Source of the DNA: Pseudomonas fluorescens
Lineage (GTDB): Bacteria; Pseudomonadota; Gammaproteobacteria; Pseudomonadales; Pseudomonadaceae
DNA length: 64,000 nucleotides
Assembly: GCF_000967965.1 (NCBI RefSeq)
Contig: NZ_LACC01000009.1
Coordinates: 98,785-162,784 of the forward strand
Direction: 5' to 3'
Part shown: positions 45,101-53,229 of the stretch, in pieces
How the letters are laid out: the number at the start of each line of letters is the position of its first letter
Position numbering within the stretch: position 1 is the first letter of the stretch
Notes under the pieces: generated by a model
Told to the model about the DNA's origin: nothing
What the model saw: the letters and a program-made list of their open reading frames with translations, nothing else
Databases searched by the model: none
Position numbers and translations under genes: made by a program

Positions 45101-45509
45101 TTTTCAACCGAACTGTATGGGTCGATTGCAGCCTTTCACGACAGACAGCAACTGGCCTAATTCCGTCCGAGCAGAATTACACCACGACTCTTATTGGGTA
45201 AGACAAAGTACTCAGGATCAATAAAGCCAGGCACTTCCTTACTTTGGATTACCCGCTTTACCCCCTGACTACACGGTCAGCGGTATAAAAATTGGTACAA
45301 GCTTCATTCCCTCCTACGGCGTCCAGCGGACCTCATACAATCCCTACTTTAGAGGACCGTCGTACGCCTGCTCGCAGGTCACTCCCCGGGCTCTGGTCAG
45401 CGCGTTTGGCTACGAGGCGAGCGGCAAGGTTGTCGACCGCTCCGCGCACGCCGTCAGTAGAAGCGCGAGCGGCAGTAGCGGCAGTAGCGTCAGCAGAGTA
45501 CAGGGTGGT
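45101..45509. other. 409-base gap without a supported gene
   Basis: It holds one copy of a dispersed repeat (45119-45156). A minus-strand frame ending TACAERSTTLPLAS resembles a lipoprotein signal but has no suitable start. No promoter or terminator was convincing. Confidence 0.5.
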
Positions 45510-46031
45510 TCAATCCAACCCGCTCTGATGTTGCCCGGCGAATTGTCTGTGGAACCAGTCCGAGAGCATGGCCTTCTCGGAGTAGAGCCGGTCACTTCTG
45601 TTGGCACGCCCCGGACGCTGGAGGTAGAGCTGATCCATGACCCTGGCGTCGGCTTGGCTCACGATCTGGCCGTTTTGTTTGAGCACGTAATGTAGATCGA
45701 TGCTCGGCCAAGTGATGTCGCGCATGAAGCGCACCTCGTAGGCATCAGGCCTCCAAGGTTCATAGCGACCGGCCAGGTCGATGTTGCGTATTTCAATTTG
45801 CAACTGCTGGCCGGGTGGCAGGTACCGCTCGCCAAGCTTCTGGATGTAGCTACGCAACTCTTTCATGACATAAGGATCGGCACCACGTTCATAGCCCGGA
45901 CGATCAAGGCTGGCATCGCTGAATTTTTCGGGGTTCTTGAAGACGACTTCGACCGAAGTCGCTGCGGTGGCAAGTGGCACCATAAATAGCGCCAGCAGTG
46001 CGATCGAGGTGTAAACGGCAATTGAGCGCAT
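45510..46031 (-). CDS. DUF3016 exported protein
   Basis: A 173-residue protein with signal peptide ending PLATA near residue 23. Mature part TSVEVVFKNPEKFSDAS, GADPYVMKELRSYIQKLGERYLPPGQ and IDLHYVLKQNGQIVSQADARVMD are typical of DUF3016. Function is unknown; periplasmic location is inferred. GGAGGTGA precedes the ATG. A 63-base palindrome lies just upstream. Confidence 0.88.
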   Translation of the reverse strand: MRSIAVYTSIALLALFMVPLATAATSVEVVFKNPEKFSDASLDRPGYERGADPYVMKELRSYIQKLGERYLPPGQQLQIEIRNIDLAGRYEPWRPDAYEVRFMRDITWPSIDLHYVLKQNGQIVSQADARVMDQLYLQRPGRANRSDRLYSEKAMLSDWFHRQFAGQHQSGLD

Positions 46032-46077
46032 GGTTCACCTCCAAGTGCAGCGCTTTTCAACGCATGCTGCACCGTGT

Positions 46078-46140
46078 CTAGGGGCGCTCTCAATTAGTTT
46101 TCACGCCGCGACGGAAAAACTAATTGAGAACGCCCCCTAG
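46078..46140. mobile_element. 63-base MITE-like palindrome ending in CTAG
   Basis: Arms of about 26 bases (GGGCGCTCTCAATTAGTTTT on the left, its near complement on the right) surround a short GC-rich centre, and both ends read CTAG. One gap and one mismatch separate the arms. It is unlike the REP families and has no U tract of its own strand-specific kind, so a tiny non-autonomous element is the best guess; a terminator is the alternative. Confidence 0.45.
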
Positions 46141-46176
46141 TTTACACCTGAGGTGATCCACCCTGCCCCGGTCGCT

Positions 46177-46617
46177 TTAATGCCCGCGAATGTAGTGTTC
46201 CAGTTGCCGGATCAACTCGGCCTGCTCGACGATGGCTTCTTTGACCAGATCACCAATCGACAACAGGCCGATCAGTTGGTCGCCCTCCACCACCGGCAGA
46301 TGGCGCAGATGACTGTCGGTCATGACCGCCATGCAACGCTCAATACTCTGCTGACTGTCTGCTGTCACGACGGGTGCGCTCATGATGGCCCGGACCGGCG
46401 TACCGACCGAAGAGCGCCCCTGTAGAACGATCTTGCGCGCATAGTCGCGTTCGCTGATAACGCCGACCACCTGCCCCTCCTCTATGACCGGTAGGGCACC
46501 GACGTTTTTTTCGGCCATCATCTTCAACGCTTCAAGCACCATCTGGTCTGGCGCGATGCTATGCACCCGCCGGTTCTGCACGGCCTTGAGTTTCAGCAGT
46601 TGTGCGGCTGTTTTCAT
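46177..46617 (-). CDS. CBS-domain protein
   Basis: A 146-residue cytoplasmic protein made of two CBS motifs (about 10-70 and 80-140): VLEALKMMAEKNVGALPVIEEGQ and SIERCMAVMTDSHLRHLPVVEGDQLIGLLSIGDLV. Such stand-alone CBS pairs bind adenine nucleotides and act as energy or redox sensors. GGAGG precedes the ATG. It is downstream of nirD by 101 bases on the same strand but a link to nitrite reduction is unproven. Confidence 0.9.
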   Translation of the reverse strand: MKTAAQLLKLKAVQNRRVHSIAPDQMVLEALKMMAEKNVGALPVIEEGQVVGVISERDYARKIVLQGRSSVGTPVRAIMSAPVVTADSQQSIERCMAVMTDSHLRHLPVVEGDQLIGLLSIGDLVKEAIVEQAELIRQLEHYIRGH

Positions 46618-46718
46618 ACGAGCCTCCGATACTGTTTTTCATTGATCATCGACTCCGCCGGAGCCTGGCATGATTCATTGATTGAATAAGCGCTCAGCCC
46701 CCGGCGAAATCCATGGGG

Positions 46719-47105
46719 TCAGGCCACCGCGACCTCCACCCGGCCTGCGTTCAGGCGCACCGGCCAGACCCGCAGGCGCTGCTGCGGATACTCCAGGCAA
46801 CTGCCGTCCTCAAGGCGGAAATGCTGTTTGTAGAGTGGCGAGGCAATCACCAGATCGCCCTTGATGCTGCCGATCAGCCCCCGACCGATGACATTCGCCC
46901 CGGATTGCGGGTCATGATTATCGACGGCATAGAGGGTCTTGCCTTCGGCATCCGGCAGGTAGAACAGCGCCACTTGTGCACCGTCGAGCCAGGCGACGAC
47001 GCCGGAGTTACTCACCAGATCCTCCTGGCTGCACACCGCTTGCCAGGCATCGGGATTGACCAGGGAGGAACTGCAATAGGCGCGCTGGGTATCGGACTGG
47101 CTCAT
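46719..47105 (-). CDS. nirD: Nitrite reductase (NADH) small subunit NirD
   Basis: A 128-residue Rieske-like fold subunit. NVIGRGLIGSIKGDLVIASPLYKQHFRLEDG is the typical region (about 72-102); the Rieske Cys/His cluster ligands are absent, as is normal for NirD. It ends with RVWPVRLNAGRVEVAV. Its ATG shares a base with the nirB stop, showing coupling. It supports NirB in assimilatory reduction of nitrite to ammonium in the cytoplasm. Confidence 0.95.
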   Translation of the reverse strand: MSQSDTQRAYCSSSLVNPDAWQAVCSQEDLVSNSGVVAWLDGAQVALFYLPDAEGKTLYAVDNHDPQSGANVIGRGLIGSIKGDLVIASPLYKQHFRLEDGSCLEYPQQRLRVWPVRLNAGRVEVAVA

Positions 47106-49666
47106 CAGGCAATCTCCTCGATGACAGGGATAAGGTGGAGTTCAGAGGCCATGATCGGCCGGCGCTGACCGCGTTCCTGGACAAAATGGATGTCCGGGTC
47201 CGGGCGTTGATCGTTGACGAAGGTGCGGAAGCGCTTGAGTTTTTCCGGGTCTTTCAGGGCGTTGGCCCATTCGCATTCGTAGCGGTTGACCACCAATTGC
47301 ATCTGCGATTCGAGCTCAAGGCCAAGCCCCAGGCTGTCGTTGATGATCACGTCCTTGAGGTAATCCAGGCCGCCCTCCAGGCTCTCGCGCCAGACCGAAG
47401 TGCGCTGCAATTTGTCGGCGGTGCGGATGTAGAACATCAGGAACCGGTCGATGTAGCGAATCAGGGTGGCGTCATCGAGGTCGGTGGCGAACAACTCGGC
47501 GTGGCGCGGGCGCATGCCGCCGTTACCGGCCACGTAGAGGTTCCAGCCTTTCTCGGTGGCGATCACGCCCACGTCCTTGCTCTGCGCCTCGGCGCACTCA
47601 CGGGTGCAACCGGAAACCGCGAACTTGAGCTTGTGTGGCGAGCGCAGGCCCTTGTAGCGATCCTCGAGGGTCAGGGCCATTTTCACGCTGTCCTGTACGC
47701 CGTAACGGCACCAGGTGCTGCCGACGCAGGACTTCACCGTGCGGGTCGATTTGCCGTAGGCGTGCCCGGTTTCGAAACCCGCTGCAATCAGCTCGGCCCA
47801 GATGTCCGGCAACTGATGCAACTGAGCGCCGAACAGGTCGATGCGCTGCCCGCCGGTGATTTTGCTGTAGAGGTCGTATTTCTTCGCCACCACGCCAATC
47901 GCGATCAGCTTGTCCGCCGTGATCTCCCCCCCGGCGATGCGTGGCACCACCGAATAGGTACCGTTTTTCTGCATGTTGGCCATGAAGGTGTCGTTGGTGT
48001 CCTGCAACGGCACCAGCGACGCGTCCATGATCGGCTGGTTCCAGCACGAGGCGAGGATCGAACCCACCGCCGGTTTGCAGACGTCGCAACCGGTGTGGCC
48101 ACGGCCATGTTTGGCCAACAGTTCGTCGAAGGTGATCACGCCCTCTACCCGTACCAGCGCATAAAGCTCCTGGCGGGTGTAGGCGAAGTGTTCGCACAGG
48201 CTTTTGTCGACACTGACGCCACGGGCAATCAACTCATGCTCGAAGACTTGCTTGAGCAGGCCGGCGCAACCGCCGCAGCCGGTGCAGGCCTTGGTCTGCG
48301 ACTTGAGTTGGCCCAGGTCGGTGCAGCCGCCGTCGATGGCCGAACAGATGGAGCCCTTGGTGACGTTATGACAGGAGCACACCGTGGCCGACTCGGGCAG
48401 CGCACCCGGGCCCAGGGTCGGCGCGCCTTCGCTGGACGGCAGAATCAGGCTGGCGGGTTCTGCTGGCAAGGCGATGCCGTTCTGCATGTATTGCAGCAGG
48501 GTGTCGTAATAGCTGTTGTCACCGACCAGCACCGCACCGAGGACGTGTTTGCCACTTGCATCCACCACCAGGCGGCGATAGCTGGCGCTGGTTTCGTCGA
48601 TGAATTGATAGCTGCGCGCGCCCGGGGTGTTGCCGTGGGCGTCGCCGATGGAGCCGACGTCCACCCCCAACAGCTTGAGCTTGGTCGACATGTCGGCACC
48701 GGTGAACGGCTCGGCGACTTCGTTGCACAGACGAGCCGCAACGCTGCGTGCCATCTGGTAGCCCGGCGCGACCAGGCCGAACAGGCTGCCGTTCCATGAA
48801 GCGCATTCACCGATGGCGTAGATGTTCGGGTCGCAACTGAGGCACGTGTCGTCGATCACCACGCCACCGCGCGGACCGATCTCCAGCGCGCATTGACGGG
48901 CCAGCGCGTCTTGAGCGCGGATACCGGCGGAAAACACGATCAGGTCGGTTTCGAGGAATTCGTCATTGGCGAAATTCATGCGATAGCGGTACTGCTCACC
49001 CGCGCTGATCGATTGCGTGGCGCGGGACAGATGTACACCGACGCCCAGTCGTTCGATCTGCGCCTTGAGCGCCTGGCCACCGAGGTCATCGAGCTGTACC
49101 GGCATCAAGCGCGGCGCGAATTCCACCACGTGGGCTTCAAGGCCCAGGCTCTTCAACGCGTTCGCAGCTTCCAGACCCAGCAAGCCACCGCCGACCACCA
49201 CACCACGCCGGGCATTGGCCGCAGCAGCCCGAATGGCATCGAGGTCTTCCAGGGTGCGATAGACCAGACGCGACTCACCTTCGGCGCCTTCGATTGGCGG
49301 AACAAACGGATAAGACCCGGTGGCCAGGACCAATTTGTCATACTGGACGCAACCTTGCGAGGTGACCACCTGGCGACGGACGCGGTCGATTTCCAATACC
49401 GGTACACCCAAATGCAGCGTAACGCCGGGCGTCCGGTAGAGCGACGCATCGGACAGCGCCAGCGACTCGGCATCACGACCAGCGAAGTACTCGGAAAGAT
49501 GCACACGGTCATAGGCACGCATCGGCTCTTCACTGAAGACGTGCAGCCGGTATTGGTCAAGCGCTCCCCGCTCGATCAGCTGTTCGACACAATGATGTCC
49601 GACCATGCCATTACCGATCACGATCAGCGTTTGCATCTTGTTCAACGTGGCAACATTGGAATTCAT
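47105..49666 (-). CDS. nirB: Nitrite reductase (NADH) large subunit NirB
   Basis: An 853-residue cytoplasmic enzyme. The N-terminal FAD/NADH domain opens TLIVIGNGMVGHHCVEQL; a BFD-type [2Fe-2S] segment has CSCHNVTKGSI...CTGCGGC; the C-terminal sirohaem/[4Fe-4S] site has CVGSTWC and CTREC. It reduces nitrite to ammonium. ATG 49666 (MNSNVATL) is chosen; MQTL at 49633 is possible. The frame is open back to 49777, but that part overlaps the leader terminator and is unlikely to be coding. Confidence 0.95.
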   Translation of the reverse strand: MNSNVATLNKMQTLIVIGNGMVGHHCVEQLIERGALDQYRLHVFSEEPMRAYDRVHLSEYFAGRDAESLALSDASLYRTPGVTLHLGVPVLEIDRVRRQVVTSQGCVQYDKLVLATGSYPFVPPIEGAEGESRLVYRTLEDLDAIRAAAANARRGVVVGGGLLGLEAANALKSLGLEAHVVEFAPRLMPVQLDDLGGQALKAQIERLGVGVHLSRATQSISAGEQYRYRMNFANDEFLETDLIVFSAGIRAQDALARQCALEIGPRGGVVIDDTCLSCDPNIYAIGECASWNGSLFGLVAPGYQMARSVAARLCNEVAEPFTGADMSTKLKLLGVDVGSIGDAHGNTPGARSYQFIDETSASYRRLVVDASGKHVLGAVLVGDNSYYDTLLQYMQNGIALPAEPASLILPSSEGAPTLGPGALPESATVCSCHNVTKGSICSAIDGGCTDLGQLKSQTKACTGCGGCAGLLKQVFEHELIARGVSVDKSLCEHFAYTRQELYALVRVEGVITFDELLAKHGRGHTGCDVCKPAVGSILASCWNQPIMDASLVPLQDTNDTFMANMQKNGTYSVVPRIAGGEITADKLIAIGVVAKKYDLYSKITGGQRIDLFGAQLHQLPDIWAELIAAGFETGHAYGKSTRTVKSCVGSTWCRYGVQDSVKMALTLEDRYKGLRSPHKLKFAVSGCTRECAEAQSKDVGVIATEKGWNLYVAGNGGMRPRHAELFATDLDDATLIRYIDRFLMFYIRTADKLQRTSVWRESLEGGLDYLKDVIINDSLGLGLELESQMQLVVNRYECEWANALKDPEKLKRFRTFVNDQRPDPDIHFVQERGQRRPIMASELHLIPVIEEIA

Positions 49667-49875
49667 AGAAAGCACCCAGCCCGAGCCCATCACGGTTTTA
49701 AAAGCAAAAAAAAACGCCTGAAACCTTTCGGTTCCAGGCGTCTTTGCCTGTTCTTTTGCGGTGTTGAAACCAGGCATCTATGCCTGATCCACCGATGCTG
49801 CCCACGACCTGTTCGGCCAATCGATCGTCGTTGACCGAGGGGGCTGTCCACACGAATGCTCTCCAGGTGGACCTG
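49667..49875 (-). ncRNA. nirBD leader RNA with NasT (ANTAR) antitermination site
   Basis: The untranslated leader from about 49875 holds hairpin P1 (49786-49771, CAGGC-AUAGAU-GCCUG), a 20-base linker, hairpin P2 (49750-49735, CAGGC-AAAGAC-GCCUG), and a terminator. Both hexaloops have A at position 1 and G at 4, the rule for ANTAR-protein targets. P2 and the terminator share bases and exclude each other. Family knowledge: NasT binds such leaders when nitrate or nitrite is present; the Pseudomonas aeruginosa counterpart is NalA. Confidence 0.88.
49706..49741 (-). terminator. Attenuator terminator in the nirBD leader
   Basis: On the minus strand ACGCCTGGAACC pairs with GGTTTCAGGCGT around GAAA, followed by nine U. 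It overlaps antiterminator hairpin P2 and should stop transcription unless NasT acts. Confidence 0.9.
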
Positions 49876-49885
49876 ATGTCAGCCT

Positions 49886-49901
49886 TGCAGCCTTTGTGCC
49901 A
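49886..49901 (-). promoter_or_regulatory. Sigma-54 promoter of nirBD
   Basis: On the minus strand TGGCACAAAGGCTGCA has GG at -24 and GC at -12 with the exact 10-base interval. Transcription would start near 49875. It fits NtrC/sigma-54 control of nitrate assimilation. An NtrC enhancer upstream was not convincing. Confidence 0.8.
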
Positions 49902-50602
49902 GTCAGCCACAGAGAGGCTTCAACTATCTGGAAACACGGACTTTTGAGCCAGGGGGGGTTGTCACAACGCTGGAGCTACCGCAGGCGAAAGCGCTTTGCG
50001 GCGCTTCCGAGTGGTGCACGTTGTTGCGCATAGCGCTTTATAAAAGTGCATGTACAGCTCGATTCCACAGCTCGCTGCAACGAAACCCTGTTTCTGGCTG
50101 TGATCAGCTTTTCCTGTCAGCCCTGTCATGTCGTCGTCACATCCACCACGCACAATGGGATCAGCCAAAAGGATTTGGCCCATCTACAAAGAGCCTGGCC
50201 GACGCCGGACTTTTTCATTGCTACGACATGTTTTTCACGAAACGCTCACAAGATGGAGCGCAGATTGAAAGCACAAAAGGATTTGACCCCAAACAGAAGG
50301 CCCGCCATTGCGCGGGCCTTTTGCTGCCTGCATTGAGCGCGTGACGAAGCGATTTCAACCCTTCGCAAGGTGAAACTGGCGGCCAGAAGCAGAACTGACA
50401 GCGAACCTGGCCATTACGCAGTGGTCATAACAGCTGATGTCAGCGTAAACGATCAGTGGCCCAGAGCCGACTTCATTCAGGAGCGCTGCCTGCAATTCAC
50501 ACATTTCAGGGCGCGCCGGATAACCTCAGTGGGTTCGGTTCCTGCATGACGCAGGTACTTGCCGCTGCTCTCATCCCCCTGCTCCCTCAGCGGAGTACGC
50601 AA
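49902..50602. other. 700-base gap between nirBD promoter and SYLF gene
   Basis: No supported protein gene. It holds a terminator at 50297-50325 with no gene before it, a TATAAA near 50039-50044, and a partial copy of a dispersed repeat near 50381-50392. A small RNA ending at 50325 is possible. Confidence 0.4.
50297..50325 (+). terminator. Orphan rho-independent terminator
   Basis: AAGGCCCGC and GCGGGCCTTTT form a 9-bp stem around CATTGC with a short U tract. No coding gene precedes it on the plus strand. Confidence 0.7.
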
Positions 50603-51163
50603 ATGACTCAATCAATGCGGTTCTTCCTCTCGTTCTTCTTCGCGATTGCAACATTGGCATCGGCTGGTTTCCTGAACAATGCCGGAGCAGCCACCGCCGA
50701 GGATCTGAATGCCGACGCACGACAAGCGTTGCAGATGCTCTACAAGACCCATCCTTTTTCCGAAACCATCTCGCACCAAGCCAAAGCCGTACTGGTATTC
50801 CCGAACATCATCAAGGCCGGTCTCGTGTTCGGCGGTAGCTACGGCGAAGGCGTACTGATGAAAGGCTCGAAAGTCGAGAACTACTACAACTCCGTCAGCG
50901 GTTCATGGGGGCTGCAGGCCGGCGCCCAGTCGTACGGCTATGCGGTTTTTCTGATGACCGATAAAGCCGTGAAATATGTCGCTGAAACCAAGGGCTGGGA
51001 AATCGGTGTGGGACCAACGGTTGTCGTGGTGGATGAAGGGGTTGCGAAGAACCTGTCCAGCTCGACACTGAAAGACGACGCCTACGCGTTCATCTTCGAC
51101 CAGCAAGGATTAATGGCGGGGATCAGTATCGAGGGTACGAAGATTTCGCTGATCAAGCGCTGA
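50603..51163 (+). CDS. YSC84/SYLF-domain exported protein
   Basis: A 186-residue protein with signal peptide ending NNAGA near residue 26. The SYLF domain has AVLVFPNIIKAGLVFGGSYGEG, YYNSVSGSWGLQAGAQSYGYAV and YAFIFDQQGLMAGISIEGTKISLI, the classical pattern for lipid-binding SYLF proteins. ATG 50603 follows GGAG; ATG 50615 also fits. It is monocistronic, and its role in the envelope is unknown. Confidence 0.9.
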   Translation: MTQSMRFFLSFFFAIATLASAGFLNNAGAATAEDLNADARQALQMLYKTHPFSETISHQAKAVLVFPNIIKAGLVFGGSYGEGVLMKGSKVENYYNSVSGSWGLQAGAQSYGYAVFLMTDKAVKYVAETKGWEIGVGPTVVVVDEGVAKNLSSSTLKDDAYAFIFDQQGLMAGISIEGTKISLIKR

Positions 51164-51387
51164 AGTCTGCGTCTGACTGGCCATCGGGAGCGTGATGGCG
51201 GCCTATGCCAACCCGGATGAGTTTACCCGTTTAGGCTAGGCTGTCCTCACTCCTGGCGCACAGACGCACCTGATGATTGGGAAGCCATCTGGACGAGCAA
51301 GGCTGTTTCGACCGTTCATTGATACAGGTCTAAACATTGAACGAGCGAATCCTGATAATGATTTTCCAGTTTTTAGGTAGGCCTTAA

Positions 51388-52602
51388 ATGACTTCACAGA
51401 TCTTCCAGGTTCACGGCCTCGTGAGTTTTACACTCGCCATCCTCCTGCTTTTCCTCGGCAAGACCCTCGTCCAGCACAACACCTTTCTGCGTCAATACTG
51501 TATCCCGGAATCGGTGGTCGGCGGCTTCGTCTGTGCGGCGGTGACGTCCTTGCTGTACTTCGGCCTGAAGATCCAGATCGAATTCGACCTGCAAGTTCGC
51601 GACACCCTGCTGCTCTATTTCTTTGCCGGCATTGGCTTGAAATCGGACATGCGCCAACTGCTCAAGGGGGGGCGCCCGCTGCTGATCCTGCTGTTGCTCG
51701 CCGCCGTGTTCATCCTGTTGCAGAACTCGCTGGGCATGGGTGTGGCCCAGGCGTTTGGGCTTGATCCCAAGGCGGGCTTGATGGTCGGTTCCATTTCCCT
51801 CACGGGTGGCGTGGGCACCACCCTGGCCTGGGCACCACTCTTCGTCGAAAAACTGGGCATCAGCAACGCCCACGAACTGGGCATCGCCAGCAACACCGTC
51901 GGCCTGATTGCCGCTTGCGTCATCGGCGGCCCTATCGCCAACCAGTTGATACGCCGTTATCAACTGACGCCGTCCAGGGATGCGGAGCTGGAAGTCGGCA
52001 TTCTCGAGCAACAACCGAGCAAGGCGCTGGACTACTACGACGTGCTCTGGGCCTGGATGTGGCTCAACCTGACCCTGATGGCCGGTTACGGGCTCAATCT
52101 GGTGCTGGTCGATGCCGGCGTCACCCTGCCCAAGTTTGTCAGCTGCCTGTTCGCGGGCATCGTCATTCACCACCTCGTTCTGGCCTTTGTAGGTGATCAG
52201 CGACTGAAAACCTGGAGCGGTGCCAGCCTGGGCCTGTCGCTGATCTCCGATATCTGCCTGGGCATGTTCTTGACCATGGCCCTGATGGGGCTTCAGCTAT
52301 GGCAGCTCAACGGCGCGTTGATGTTCATTCTGTGCGCAATGACCCTGCAAATCCTGCTGACGGTCGCCTATACGTATTTTGTGGTCTTCCGCTGTATGGG
52401 CCGCAATTACGAAGCCAGCGTGATTGCTTCCGGATTCGGCGGGATTGCCCTCGGTTCCACGGCAACGGCCATCGTCAACATGTCGACCGTGACGCAAAAG
52501 TACGGTGCGGCGCACCAGGCCTTCCTGATCGTGCCGCTGGTGTGCGGCTTTTTCATTGACCTGGTCAATGCCGTGATCATCAGCATGTTCAGTGGTCTGT
52601 AG
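51388..52602 (+). CDS. gltS: Sodium/glutamate symporter GltS
   Basis: A 404-residue inner-membrane symporter with about ten spans. Family segments are YCIPESVVGGFVCA, YFFAGIGLKSDMRQLLKGG and SLTGGVGTTLAWAP near residue 135 (a substrate/sodium-binding loop), with the repeat-related GFGGIALGSTATAIVNMSTVTQKYG in the second half. It takes up glutamate with sodium. There is no operon partner nearby. Confidence 0.93.
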   Translation: MTSQIFQVHGLVSFTLAILLLFLGKTLVQHNTFLRQYCIPESVVGGFVCAAVTSLLYFGLKIQIEFDLQVRDTLLLYFFAGIGLKSDMRQLLKGGRPLLILLLLAAVFILLQNSLGMGVAQAFGLDPKAGLMVGSISLTGGVGTTLAWAPLFVEKLGISNAHELGIASNTVGLIAACVIGGPIANQLIRRYQLTPSRDAELEVGILEQQPSKALDYYDVLWAWMWLNLTLMAGYGLNLVLVDAGVTLPKFVSCLFAGIVIHHLVLAFVGDQRLKTWSGASLGLSLISDICLGMFLTMALMGLQLWQLNGALMFILCAMTLQILLTVAYTYFVVFRCMGRNYEASVIASGFGGIALGSTATAIVNMSTVTQKYGAAHQAFLIVPLVCGFFIDLVNAVIISMFSGL

Positions 52603-52769
52603 CGACCTCAACTGGACTCTTGGACGGCCAGACACACCGAACTCAGGAAAGCGGACGAAAGGAGCAGCAGGATCGATGCCGCAAGGATAGGCTCAGAGTA
52701 AGAGTGTACCCCGGCCCTGATCCGGCCAGGTACGATCTCAAATGCGCCTCTTGCTACAGGGGAACCGGG

Positions 52770-53069
52770 ATGACGGGACACACTGTGCGCCAATGCTCGT
52801 CATGGATCCTGCTATCCCTGCTCGCCATCGACCTGGCACTGACAGCGGGATGTTCAGGCAAAGCCACCACGGCTCGATATTCAGCCCCAAACACTGGTTC
52901 AACCTGCTACGCAAAAGCCCTCCCCACTGTCGGCGAAGGTGGCCTCGCCTGGGCGGACACCTTGGACATGGCTCGCCAGAAATCCATGGATAATTGCATC
53001 CGTTATGCGGGCCGTTCCGGCGGCACGCCGAATACCTGCCACGTGGTGATGGCGGAATGTAAGCATTGA
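52770..53069 (+). CDS. Small lipoprotein
   Basis: A 99-residue protein with signal and lipobox LTAGCSG (Cys about 32). The rest has TCYAKALPTVGEGGLAWADTLDMA, then four more cysteines in DNCIRYAGRSGGTPNTCHVVMAECKH, suggesting disulfides in the periplasm. I do not recognise a family. ATG 52770 is preceded by GGGGAACC. A longer frame begins at 52620 but without a signal. Confidence 0.7.
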   Translation: MTGHTVRQCSSWILLSLLAIDLALTAGCSGKATTARYSAPNTGSTCYAKALPTVGEGGLAWADTLDMARQKSMDNCIRYAGRSGGTPNTCHVVMAECKH

Positions 53070-53229
53070 TAGAGCGGTTTTTCATTTCTGCGCCGCTTTT
53101 GCATTTTTGTGCGACAGATCCCACTTCAGGGGCTCCCGTTTCACACGCTCGCGGTGTTAGTTTTGAAATGTTTCTGATCGACCGATCAGATATTTCTTAC
53201 AAACCGCCTGCAAAGGAATGCCCCCAGCA

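Noticed and set aside
45410..45607. Minus-strand frame with a lipobox-like TACAERS
   Set aside because: The only start lies far upstream inside DUF3016 and gives a poor N-terminus; no ribosome site near the hydrophobic part.
49667..49777. NirB start moved up to 49777
   Set aside because: The extra 37 codons run through the leader terminator and antiterminator hairpin P2; a 49666 start is more likely.
49990..50035. NtrC enhancer upstream of the nirBD promoter
   Set aside because: TGCAC and TGCGCA elements are present but their symmetry is weak; not claimed as a site.
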